The translations under genes were made by a program, and so were the position numbers. From Polytrichum commune (Eukaryota > Streptophyta > Polytrichopsida > Polytrichales > Polytrichaceae), in NCBI GenBank assembly GCA_950295325.1, contig OX485809.1, positions 37,515,081 through 37,579,080 of the forward strand: a stretch of 64,000 nucleotides of DNA. Reading direction: 5' to 3'. The notes below the pieces were generated by a model. The model saw nothing but the letters and a program-made list of their open reading frames with translations. It made no database searches and was not told the DNA's origin. Below, piece after piece: positions 22,274-31,815 of the stretch (its first letter is position 1; every line of letters begins with the position of its first letter).

Positions 22274-24475
22274 GTCATCCCAGTGACTGCTTCTGTTCGG
22301 TCCATAGCTGGATAGTGGGATAGTTCAGATGGCAAAGTCGTTGGTGCCAAATTGCCAGGTTTCTAGTCCCATCAAGTTTAGTACTGGTCCCTAGGGACTT
22401 GATCACATTTGCATGAGAAGGAGTAAATAGAGCTCTGATATGGAGTTTATAGAGCATTCCTTCCAAAGATCCCTCCATAAGCACAATGCCATTAGCAAGC
22501 ATTTGGCAGCCAGTCTTAGTGTAGAGAGTGTTAATATTTTTGCATGCTGCCGAAGAGACAGAGAAAAGATTTCTCTGAAGTGTAGGGACGTACATAACGT
22601 TGGTGAGGAGGCTGCGCTCCCACTGATTTCGGATTTTGATCTCAATATGAATATCACCAATCCCTTCAACATAGGTTGTGTGTCCTCCCACTGCCTGAAC
22701 TGGCCAAGTACCGGGATGAACAGCAGTGAAGTTTGTGAACCAAGATCTTTGGTCAGACATGTGGTGTGATGAGCCACTGTCGGCAAGCCAATCGGTAGAG
22801 TGCACTTCTTGATCAAGAAGTTGTGCCATAAATGCTCGTGGTGTTGTCATTGTCGGATGAGACAATTGTGCTGAATATCGGGAGTCCTGTGAAAAAGAAG
22901 CGGCTCTGGACGCTGATGCAGGATGCGATTCTGTCGAAATACTGGGGGCATTTCGATTGGTGACAGGTCTTCTTGGGGGTTGGGGGCACTCTTTGTGCCA
23001 ATGGCCAAGTTCTCCACAGTTTCCACAACGTGAGATCTGCTTGCGAGTAGCAATTTCTTGAGCACGCTGGAAGCGGGGATCATGGTACTCATGTGGTGAA
23101 AAGGAACGGGAGGCTCTGTTCCCGTCTGGTGTGGCGTCGTTGGGACTCCCTCTGGCAGGAAAATTAGGCCGATAGCGCCCCGAGTCGCCATAAGATTGCG
23201 AACTCCGAGAATAGAATGCCGAAGTGTGATTGTGGGTGGAATTCTCGGACTAGCGCTTTCAAATGGCTCGCTCCTCATCGAGAAGCCATGTCTGCAGGTG
23301 AGTTAGAGTCTGCTGCTCTGGAGCCACTGTCTTCCACATAGTTTGAAAAGTATCATAGGCTGCTGGCAGGTTGCTCAGCATTTTGGAAACAACCATTGCC
23401 TCAGAGAAGGGCCTGGCGCCGAGTTTTTCGATCTGACTATTCAACATTTCGAGATCTTCAATGAAGGTAGCCATATCGCCATTATCCCCTAGCCGCAGGT
23501 TGTAATAGCTCTCTTGTAACTGGTACAGTGACTGCACAACAGTGCGTTGATGAATAAGAGCTAGCTTATCCCATATTTCCTTTGAAGTTTTGCAGTTAAT
23601 GATCTGGTGAAGAATTGGTTTGTCAACCAATTGAATGAGAATAGAAAAGGCTTGTTTATCCCTTTTCTTGAAATCAATAATGGCATTTTGGACTTCCTCC
23701 CTTTGGGCAGGAGACATTCCTTCATCAGGAGTCGGGGTAACCTCTGAGAATAGAGTACGCCCAAACTGGATCTCAGGAATTGGGGTGGAAGATTGTGCAC
23801 ATGGTAGGATAGGCATAATTTCAGTGCCGTCGACAATTCCCATAAAATTTCGGCCATCAAGATAGGCCTAAGCCTGAAACTTCCATAGATTGTACTCCTT
23901 TCCATTGTACTTCTGTAGATTACTTAATTCCTTGAGATCGCTCATAGTGATGACAGTTTGCAGATGGGATTTGCTGTTGATCACCGTGAGGAGGACAGAG
24001 AGGGCAGCAGATATCAAGAAGGAAGAAAGAAGAAAATGGGAAAATATGTTTTAAGAGGCACCACTTGAGCGATAACTATCGAAAACGTCAATCATTGGAA
24101 TACGCCAATGTGCTGTTAGGGAAGAAAAAGAGAACGAGGAAAGACCAAGATTCGTTGTTTCATGTTATATGTATGCTTTCTGAGGAGAGCTCCGGAGCCT
24201 CTCCAACGCAGCGTTCCTTTTCTCTTAGATTATGATCATGGCAGACATGGAGGCCGAGAATGTCCCTATCCCTGTGAAGGTTGTGCCCGAGACTCTGCTT
24301 AAGAAGCGCAAGCGCAATCGTATGTTGTATCAGAGTTGAGGGTAAAAGACAGACGCAAGAGGCAGGCAGTTGTGGGAAGAAAGAATCAATGCAAGAAAGA
24401 AAAATCACTTATCAGCAAAAAAACAGGAACAGCTAGCAACATTCGACACTCATTAGCAACTCGGAAACGCAAGAT

Positions 24476-24489
24476 GTGGGCCCATAACC
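24476..24489 (-). other. Copia primer-binding site for the initiator tRNA-Met anticodon half
   Basis: Directly downstream of the 5' LTR in element sense is GGTTATGGGCCCAC. This is the exact complement of the anticodon arm of plant initiator tRNA-Met (GTGGGCCCATAACC, anticodon CAT). Most LTR elements pair with the tRNA 3' end (TGGTATCAGAGC). Pairing with the anticodon region is known from Drosophila copia, which uses a cut 5' half of the same tRNA. Confidence 0.8.
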
Positions 24490-24797
24490 TGTTGTTGACA
24501 ACAGGAATTCTTCAACTGATACACACAGGAAAATTACATTCTCACTTACACACTGTAGACACGCATGATTAAGGAAACTCTTTATTCATGAATTAATTGC
24601 TACAGACAGGTAGACTACTAGTTTCTGCTGTGCAGACACGCATCACCTACGCATACGACATACACTCACACCTACAGCTCAGGAGTGAAGTTGTCCTTTT
24701 ATTCTACTACTGAGAAGCTTCTATCACTAATCAATATCCTTGTGTAACTAATCAAGTAACTAATCTCGAATCAATGCGAAATGAACTAACTCCAATA
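24490..24797 (-). repeat. Copia 5' LTR
   Basis: Right-hand LTR of 308 bp, about 97 percent identical to the other by eye (eight transitions, no indels). A leader of about 530 bp separates it from the gag start at 23945. Confidence 0.93.
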
Positions 24798-24802
24798 CAC
24801 AA

Positions 24803-25442
24803 TTCAATGTGGAAAGCTGGACCTTTTTATCCCATCTGAGGTCATCGCGACGTGGAATAACGGTCAAGTCCATTGAGGCCGTGTTCCTGGATCACAATGA
24901 TCTCAATCGCCCATTCTTCACGGGATGGGAGCCGCTATTGTCCAAATACTTCAAACGCATGCCAGTGAATTACATGAAGAACTTCTTCTTCGTGCTCGAT
25001 TCGGGTGTGTGCACAATGCAACTCGCCGGAGGAGGAAGCCGTCATGTTCTCGATGATCAAACCTACGAACATTAACCTTATCCAGTGCAAGCTAATCAAG
25101 AGTCTATGGGTTTCGGTGGCGCCCTGGTTGTCGATGAGAGACGCCTCGATTTGCAATTTGGTATTGTCTCGCACATCGGTCGGCACCTTGACGGCCAAGA
25201 AGCTGAAACCGTTTTCAAAGAAGTATTTTTTGATCGAGACCGTCTATATTTCATACTATCCGGCCAGGTCAGACGATGGTGATGACATTGAGCCAGATTC
25301 AGGCCTGGAGACTCGCTCCAACACACCAAAGAAGACGCTGAAGAAGAAAGTCGCATCTGGCACAGAGGCGCCAACCTCAAAGCTCGTGTCAGTCGCCCGA
25401 AGCAGAAGGCAACGGCTATCTCCAAGTAGCCGTCCGTCCTAA
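24803..25442 (+). pseudogene. DUF7869-like transposase, C-terminal part, broken
   Basis: Continuation of the transposase after the Copia insertion. With one copy of CACAA kept, the reading frame runs across the junction without a shift into FNVESWTFLSH, AVFLDHNDLNRPFFTGWEP and YMKNFFFVLDSGVC. A frame change near 25010-25020 is needed to reach SPEEEAVMF and LKPFSKKYFLIETVYISYYP, followed by a lysine- and serine-rich tail that ends at a stop near 25440. The smooth frame shows that the Copia element landed in a still recognisable gene. The frame change is a separate lesion. Confidence 0.6.
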
Positions 25443-25990
25443 GGGCCGCTTTATATTAGGGCCCATTTCTAGGGCCCATTTCCAAACCCTAGGCATCAAC
25501 CAATGAGAGTGCTTTAGATTGCCCAAATGGGCCCTAATATGGTCCCGAGGGCTTTATATTGAGAGTCGGTCCACTTCTCCTAAAGCTTGCTTGGAGGGTG
25601 ACATGGCGGCGTTTTGGAGGGAAAAAAGTGGGTCGAAGGCAAAAAAAACGGGTCGAGGGTTTATGGAGACCCACTTCGCATCTACGGCTCACTTCACCCA
25701 ACTTCCGTCATATAGTCATTAATGACTTTATGACTTTATGGTTTTATGACTTTAGTTCAAGAAAGGGCATAATTCATTTAAGACAAAGTGGGCCGTGGAT
25801 TGGGCCTTACAATATAAAGTCCCTAGGCCCATTTGAAAGGCCCACTTTAAAGCGGAATTTCCAATTTGGGCCCTACAAGTGGGCCTATGGACTTTATATT
25901 GCAAGGCCCACTCAACGGCCCACTTTGTAAAGTAGGGCTAAAGTTAGAGTAAAGTGAGGCCCACTTCACCCTAAGTCCACTTCACCCTAA
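25443..25990. repeat. GGCCCA-rich foldback repeat, left copy
   Basis: Starts TAAGGGCCGCTTTATATTAG, a start shared in direct orientation with 29208. The first 100 bp form a hairpin (TATTAGGGCCCATT pairing with AATGGGCCCTAATA). The part 25751-25967 is a near-perfect inverted copy of 29274-29490, about 95 percent by eye over 217 bp. Words such as AATATAAAGTCC and GTGGGCC recur. Its position directly after the transposase stop suggests insertion into the transposon's 3' flank. Confidence 0.75.
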
Positions 25991-27137
25991 GTTTCTTCTC
26001 AAGGAATAGTCCCCCATCACCGGGCCTTAGATACTCCTCATGCCCCGTGCTCATGCCCAAGCGCACTGACCAATTGCGTATTCTCAAAATAAAAACCGAA
26101 GTCTCAAAAATTGTTGTCATTGTGAGGGCAAATAGAGCTTGATGAGCCCGACAATTTTAGCCCCTTCTCTTTTGATTTGGACCAATTTTGAGGTAGCTAT
26201 CATAATCCGCGCACACCCGGGTTACCGCCATCAGTCTCATGTGTCCATGTGTGAAGCCAACATGTTAATGCTCCACAATGGCCATGTGGTAGGGTAGGCC
26301 TACAATGTACTAATGTATTGATAAATAGATCATCAATAATAAACCAAAGCCACCTAATCTATGATAACTTTTCATCCACTTCTCCAATTACATCAAATCT
26401 GTGGTAGGGTGGAGAAATTGACTTCTTAAGCAATGGGAGTTTGAAATGGATGAGTAAGCCTATTGCTTTGGAATATAATGATAATTGATGACACAATATA
26501 GGGTAATTTAATTTAAGACGGTTAAGAATATGTGCACAGACTCCTAACGCCTTAGAATATAAATGGCCACATCATCCAAATGATGAAATGTATTGTTAAT
26601 GGCATGTCACAAGGTGAAATGAGAAATACGCCAAACATTTGTTTTATTGGGGCTCACAATATTCTATCTTGTTTGACAATAAGTATCATGTAACAATTCT
26701 AGATCGTAGCAACTAGAGACAGTACATGATATGTGAATAGTACCTCTATAATTACTAAAATGTTATTATTTAATACAAAATATATTGAATGTTTAAAATA
26801 GCAAGAAACATGGTGAATACACCTTTGATATACATTTTGTATCTATTTCATTAGTACCTCTAATTGTGCAAAATTTTGAATATGCTTCAATTTACTTAAA
26901 TATTCCAATCCATAACAACCTTTGGTTTAAGTTTTGGGTAGCATGTTCCAAAATTTAATTTTTCTCATGCAACCTGAAAATACAATTTTTTTGGGAGTAG
27001 CCCGTAAAAAATGAAATCCTTGAGGCAACTTTCAAAAACACTTGGAAGGTCCAAATATAGCCCTTCAAATCCATAGATATAGGCCCTTGCTCATGCTCAT
27101 GTCCTACCTTCACTCATCACTTTGAGTACAAAACAAT
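25991..27137. other. Intergenic, no gene
   Basis: Right subterminal part of the OTU-type transposon up to about 26262, then AT-rich DNA with no coding signal. Confidence 0.5.
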
Positions 27138-27309
27138 TAATGGCCCATCCCCGCCCAACCTTATCAAATAACCAAAGTCTTTCCCAAAAACATGGCAAAG
27201 CTCTCTTGGTTATGGCAAAGGCACCCGAGTGCACCTACAAGAACTACTCCAAAGATTTTCGAGTAGGTTTAGTTAAGTACACTAGCTATGATACTTAGTG
27301 TCACCAATT

Positions 27310-27719
27310 CACGGGGAGGTCACTCCATTGTCAAGTTGAACACCACGTGCGACCAAAAAAAATCTTCTTTTGGTAAGTTGCACCACCAAAATGGGTCAAT
27401 TTTTTATCAATTCTTTTTCATGAGTAGATATACATAGTACTTATGACATAATTAAAAGTGGTAACTAAATTTGATGATTTGTTTTTTTTCATAAAACATA
27501 CCATTTCTAACTAGAATGACACATAATTGAACTAAAAAATTACTAAAAAAAATAAAGATGACTAAAAATTTCAAAAAAATATACAAAAGATGCTATCAAT
27601 GGTTATGTATATGTAGAAACAATATCATAAATTTTAAAATTATATATGGCATGTAATATAGGGGTAGCAAACCTTGTCCGCACGTGGTGTCAACTTGACA
27701 ATGAAGTGACCTCCCCGTG
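27310..27719. mobile_element. 410-bp MITE with ~42-bp TIRs and 8-9-bp duplication
   Basis: Terminal repeats CACGGGGAGGTCACTCCATT... and ...AATGAAGTGACCTCCCCGTG match over about 42 bp. Flanks carry CACCAATT (27302-27309 and 27720-27727), extendable to nine bases CACCAATTC if the left end is set one base later. This length fits hAT or Mutator-type transposition. The interior is AT-rich and non-coding. Confidence 0.85.
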
Positions 27720-27862
27720 CACCAATTCTAATTGTCCTGCTCAATATTGATTGTAAACTACAGTATAGTGTCACCAACAGTAAGTGTTAACCCAATATTC
27801 TTTGTCATTTCTTGTAAAAAAACAATTGGAGGATTAAAGAGTTACAATGTTACAGTCACTTA

Positions 27863-28272
27863 CTCCCTCCATTTCAAAATAAAAGTTACATTTTAGAAAA
27901 TTCGTGGGCTTAAGGTCATTTACCACACTTTTAGCATGAAACAACATCGTTGCATAGCTCTCACTAAGCGCTTTCCGGCAAGCTAGGGTTGTCCATAGTA
28001 ACGCCCATTCATCGCCATTGACGATTGACACCGATTGATCTCACACATAAAACCGCATTGATGTGCATAGACACCGTCAAGACCAAATATCAATTGTTAA
28101 ACAAGTGTAAACTGTTATCTAACTTAGTAGTTCATTAGCAACAACATTTACATTGTTTCTGGCAACATTCCAGTTCGTTTGGTGAAGTTTTAGAGAAATT
28201 TCACCAAATGTAACTTTTATTTCATGGCGCATCTTATGTGCAAACGTAACTTTTATTTTGAAACGGAGGGAG
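27863..28272. mobile_element. Stowaway-like MITE
   Basis: Begins CTCCCTCCATTTCAAAATAA and ends with the inverted TTATTTTGAAACGGAGGGAG, the well-known Tc1/mariner-type plant MITE ends. It is flanked by TA dinucleotides (27861-27862 and 28273-28274), the expected target duplication. A second internal AACTTTTATTT motif near 28210-28220 extends the stem. Confidence 0.85.
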
Positions 28273-28455
28273 TACTACGTAATTTTCATCCAACTTTCAA
28301 TCATCCATGACAACATTTTCATCACAAGTTGTTGACAAGAGAAGGTACGGTTTTGGCCAATGGATGAACTCATCCATCATCTATGACAATATTTGTTCAC
28401 TTATTCAGAAGAAGTGTCATCCAAAAAGTTACCATAGTGACATTAAATATCATAT

Positions 28456-28969
28456 TTATCTACCTTACCATCAATGTTGTTAGTGGAGTTCCTCACGCCT
28501 TTATAAGTAATTTAACTAAGAGACAACACATTTAAAGGCCTTACATGCTTACCTCATCTCTAGGTATGCATGAGAGGAGGGAGGGTCAGTGCTAAAAGCA
28601 TTCCACATCCTTTGTCAACTAGGCTCAGGACTAGATAGCATCAATGATGTGGAAGCCATGTCTTTAAAAGAGACTCTTATGCCCCCTCCCCACCTGACTT
28701 TAGCGAAGCCTAATAGTTAGTTATGAAAACACAACCTCCACACCATCGACATTATCTAGTGCCAAGCCTAGTTGGCAAATGATGTGGCATGGCTTAAAAG
28801 TGGAGGTTTTAAGCCCCAAGCACCGACCCTCCCATCGGTACCTAGACATGAGGCAAGAATATAGAACTTTTAAAAGTGTTGCCTCCCGCCCTTGTGATAG
28901 GTTGCTTTTTAGTCTTAGCTATGAGGGCACGAGGAGCTTCATTAACAAAAACCGATGGTAAGATAGATG
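28456..28969. repeat. 514-bp imperfect foldback
   Basis: The left half from TATCTACCTTACCATC and the right half ending GATGGTAAGATAGATGA fold together along most of their length, with blocks GGAGTTCCTCACGCC/GGCACGAGGAGCTTC and GAGGGTCAGTGC/GCACCGACCCTC. The loop carries ATGCCCCCTCCCCACCTGAC, which is a further inverted copy of the outer end near 29199. Confidence 0.6.
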
Positions 28970-29207
28970 AGTAGTAAGGGATTTGGGGATGGGACAAAAA
29001 CTATCCAACATTCATTGCTTGGTAGATAAAACCATAAACATGTGTGAAAGCTACTTAACTAAAAGCTACTCAAAAATCTCCGGAACAAGTTCTTGTAGGT
29101 GCATTGGAATAGCTGGATGCCTCCCCTATAACTAAGGGAGCTTTACCCGGGTGTTTGGAAAAACTTTGGTTATTTGGTAAAGTCAGGTGGGGAGGGGGCA
29201 TTAGGCT

Positions 29208-29513
29208 AAGGGCCGCTTTATATTAGGGCCCATTTGGCGGCCGGCCCATTTGGAGTAGAGTCCACTTGGACTTGAAGTGGGCCTTACTTTACTCTAACTT
29301 TAGCCCTACTTTACAAAGTGGGCCGTTGAGTGGGCCTTGCAATATAAAGTCCATAGGTCCACTTGTAGGGCCCAAATTGGAAATTCCGCTTTAAAGTGGG
29401 CCTTCCAAATGGGCCTATGGACTTTATATTGTAAGGCCCAATCCACGGCCCACTTGGGCTTAAATGAATTATGCCCTTGCTTGAACTAAATAACTTAAAT
29501 GACTTTATATTGG
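29208..29513. repeat. GGCCCA-rich foldback repeat, right copy
   Basis: Starts with the same AGGGCCGCTTTATATTAGGG as the left copy in direct orientation, but 29274-29490 is the inverse of 25751-25967. It is interrupted at TATATTGG by the poly-G-ended transposon and seems to resume after 30840 with GAAAGCATAATCCAAGGCCC. Confidence 0.7.
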
Positions 29514-30832
29514 CTCGGGGGGGGGGGCACTGGCGAAAAACGTAGGAACTACGTGCGATAAAATATAGGGTCTTGTATAAAAATTTGGCGTAAAATTTGT
29601 AAATTATTAGATGTAGTATAGGGTGCTTTGGGATTGTGAAACATGATTATATGTAATATAGCATTTGACAAAACATGATTAAATTACCTAACTGGTACAT
29701 ATAAAATAGCATGGAGAAAAAACGATAGTTTCAAAAATTAAATACTTTGCCACCAAAATATGGCATGTTCTATATAGGAAGGGTTCAAAAGATAAGGGTG
29801 AAGGTTGGTACTAAGTGGGGCAATTGTTGGCAACCCATTGACTTGATGAAACGTGTAGTCCAGAACAGAAATAGAGAAACGCTCTTCCCAACTGCTATGG
29901 CTTACCTCCATTGGTTCAAAAAACAGCTGGGTCTCAACAAATATAAGTATGTTGAGAGTGACTATGTGTGGGTTGATGTGGATGCTATTATCTCAACTGT
30001 GTCTCTACTGTATGAATCAACTAGCAAAATCTACACCTTAGATGAGGTAGATGCAAACTCATTGAGTGAGTTCATTTCAAATAAAAAATAAAACCTGCTA
30101 AATTTGTACTATCTCACACATGTGGAGATATAATTTGGAAAAATGGTTGAATGATCATTAGTATACCTTGAAATCTGTAGTAGTCATTTCAGTTCGAGTA
30201 CCCTCATATCTCCCACATGTGTAAATGGTAGCCTAGCTAGTTTAGGTGGATTTTGCTTGCATGGCGTGGGATTTTCCTCCAATGTGTAGGATTGGAAGAT
30301 CAAGGCATCAATTATAGGGATTCTGCAAACCTTGTAAATGTGACTTTGAGACACATGTGGCTGGCCTGTTCCCTAAGACCTCAAGGTTTCTAATTGTGTT
30401 ATCCAACACAAATTTTATTCGTTGGCTCGTGTTGCTTAATGACATGTAATTGCAATCTTTTGTTGTTATTATTTAGTGTTTTGCTTTGCCCAGACTTCAG
30501 TGTGACCCTGAACCCTAAACCCTAGTAAATGTTTGTTTCTCTTACTCTGTACATGTGCTTCTAATGAGAATTCTATCATATCATACACTTTAAGGAATGG
30601 GGGCAATCAGGGGAAAAAAATACATATAAGTAATATAGGGTACCATAAAATCAACCATCCAAGAATTTATAATTACCAATAGGGTACAAATAATCACAAC
30701 AATTTACCATTATTTCAAAAATTAGCATCCCTTATAATCCTTTCTCATAGGTAAATAGCCCCCATTTTAATAGGTCATTATCGCAGGTGTATGCAAAATA
30801 TACAAGGGTGTGCCCCCCCCCCCCCCCCCGAG
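29514..30832. mobile_element. Transposon with poly-G terminal repeats and 8-bp target duplication (copy 2)
   Basis: Begins CTC, an 11-base G run, then CAC; ends GTGTG, a 17-base C run, then GAG. Flanked by the perfect 8-bp direct repeat TATATTGG (29506-29513 and 30833-30840). The interior has AATATAGGGT words near both ends, as in copy 1. It also contains a 114-residue open frame, so this copy is closer to an autonomous ancestor. Confidence 0.82.
29747..30091 (+). CDS. Unknown protein fragment inside poly-G-ended transposon
   Basis: No family recognised with confidence. The open frame has no ATG at its start (it opens at TTG in LPPKYGMFYIGRVQKIRVKV) and looks like the tail of a longer protein. 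It is rich in Lys, Tyr and Val, with KWGNCWQPIDLMKR, AMAYLHWFKKQLGLNKYKY and YVWVDVDAIISTVSLLYES, and ends SEFISNKK before TAA. Composition and the lack of internal stops suggest a real coding relic of about 115 residues. It may derive from the transposon's own protein, since it lies within the element's boundaries. No catalytic motif can be named. Confidence 0.5.
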   Translation: MPPKYGMFYIGRVQKIRVKVGTKWGNCWQPIDLMKRVVQNRNRETLFPTAMAYLHWFKKQLGLNKYKYVESDYVWVDVDAIISTVSLLYESTSKIYTLDEVDANSLSEFISNKK

Positions 30833-30869
30833 TATATTGGAAAGCATAATCCAAGGCCCAATTCCTTAC

Positions 30870-31815
30870 TACCGTAGGTTCATAGCTGGTTCGACAGAAA
30901 ATAATTCTAAAAATAGATGCCGAAAATTTTGGAATATTATTGGCATTTTTTGCCGAATACACAATTAATTATTTTTCAAAATTGCCAAAAAGTTAGAAAT
31001 TTTTACTTCTCACTAGAGTTTTACTTACAGTGGAAGCATATGTGAATTTTGAAAGAGAGAAGGTGCTCCTTTTGTAATCAAGCTCACTTACATTAGTCCA
31101 CAAAGAATATGGGTTAAGAAGTAGCAAGACTCTAGGTGAGGCTTTTCAAATGTGTTGTACACAAATTTTTGGAGTCCAATTGAGCATAGAAGATGAAGTT
31201 TTATAGAATTTTGTCCAACTAACAAAAGTTGAGAAATCAATCCTTCTTCCACTTCCAACAAGTTTTGTGTCAAAATAAGTCTTTATGCAAAAGATATGGA
31301 CAAAACATTGCAGCCGTGTAAAGATCAAACAATTAAAATGCGTTCATAACAGTTTTTCGGAGCTCATTTGTGCATAGAAGATCAACTTTTTTGGAATTTT
31401 GTTGGTCTAAGAAAAGTTTAGAAATCAAGTAATCTTTCACCTCCAACAAATTTTATGTCATTTGAAAACTCTATGCAAAAGTTATGCGTGTTATAAAAAT
31501 GAAGTCTAACTCGGTGCTTCACCTCAAAGTTTACATATCCCATATGCATTGTTGAACACAACTCCACTCTACTTGCATAAAGCACAGAGCATTCTCAATT
31601 CTTCACTCACATCTTACTTGTCATTCAATGCAAGAGAGATGTACAAGATATAAGCTTAAATAGAAAATTGGAAATGAATTTAAGCCGAATTTTTTTAAAT
31701 TAAAAGAGAAAATTGCCGAAAATACGAATATACTATTTTTAGGTGCCGAATCTACTTTTTGAATTTAATTAATTATTCGACTAACATGTGTCGAACCAGC
31801 TATGAACCTACGGTA
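30870..31815. mobile_element. 946-bp element with perfect 27-bp TIRs
   Basis: The first 27 bases (TACCGTAGGTTCATAGCTGG plus TTCGACA) are repeated perfectly inverted at 31789-31815. If the outermost TA is the target duplication, the ends are CCGTAGG...CCTACGG and the element would be Tc1/mariner-like; no longer duplication was seen. The interior is AT-rich with repeated GCCGAA words near both ends and a repeated AAAGTT/AGAAATCAA block, and has no transposase. Confidence 0.75.

Larger units (their letters stand above)
18586..23945 (-). pseudogene. Copia gag-pol polyprotein gene, disrupted
   Basis: One long gag-pol frame was ancestral. Gag starts at 23945 (MSDLKELSNLQKYNGKEY), has a TAG at codon 26, and continues with a UBN2-type gag domain to a TGA at 23261-23259. 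In the same frame follow the CCHC zinc knuckle (CGNCGELGHWHKEC), the protease motif DWLADSGSSHHMS and the gag-pre-integrase motif IWHQRLCHLNYP. After the nested insertion, integrase shows IHADLCGPM and DDYSGY, but the segment with the second catalytic Asp (normally SDNGGE) is missing and the frame jumps to APYAPEQNGFCERDN. A Ser/Pro-rich linker leads to reverse transcriptase (WVFKTKY, QFDIKTAFLNGD, YVDD at 19538-19527). After a frame change near 19330, RNase H follows (GTRPDLSYAV, SSTTEAKYLA) with a TGA after EIIWH, ending at the TGA 18588-18586. Confidence 0.93.
18236..24797 (-). mobile_element. Ty1/Copia LTR retrotransposon, complete but defective
   Basis: Two 308-bp LTRs flank a minus-strand internal region in the order gag, zinc knuckle, protease, integrase, reverse transcriptase, RNase H, which defines the Copia group. 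A perfect 5-bp target duplication CACAA lies at 18231-18235 and 24798-24802. The LTRs differ at eight positions by eye, all transitions, so the insertion is fairly recent. The coding region has several nonsense and frame lesions, an internal integrase deletion and a nested insertion of 955 bp. Transposition would need proteins from another copy. Confidence 0.95.
15989..26262 (+). mobile_element. Decayed OTU/DUF7869-type DNA transposon (host of nested Copia)
   Basis: Candidate terminal inverted repeats are CATGTGAGACCCATGGAGG then TAACCCGGGT at 16002-16028, and the inverted ACCCGGGTTACCGCCATCAG... at 26215-26249, matching over about 30 bp with small gaps. The left end contains the perfect 16-bp palindrome GGTAACCCGGGTTACC. 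Between them on the plus strand lie an OTU-domain gene and a transposase-like gene interrupted by the Copia insertion. Without the Copia and the GGCCCA-rich insertion the element would be about 3 kb. No target duplication was found, so the ends are provisional. Confidence 0.55.
27138..29203. mobile_element. Large inverted-repeat element with nested MITEs
   Basis: The left arm 27138-27295 and right arm 29040-29203 are imperfect inverted copies. Shared blocks, read on the right arm, are CTTAACTAAA, GTTCTTGTAGGTGCA, AGAGCTTT-like, GACTTTGGTTATTTG-like and GGTGGGGAGGGGGC-like. Two 410-bp MITEs and a 514-bp foldback lie between the arms, so the original element was about half the present length. 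No open frame of note is present and no target duplication was identified. Confidence 0.55.

Noticed and set aside
24310-24345. TTGTATCAGAGTT on the plus strand inside the Copia leader, similar to the standard tRNA-Met primer site
   Set aside because: It is on the wrong strand and about 150 bp from the LTR. The 14-base anticodon-arm match next to the LTR is the better site.
30505-30530. Telomere-like CCCTAAACCCTAG
   Set aside because: Only about two units, the common plant telo-box length; no interstitial telomere array.
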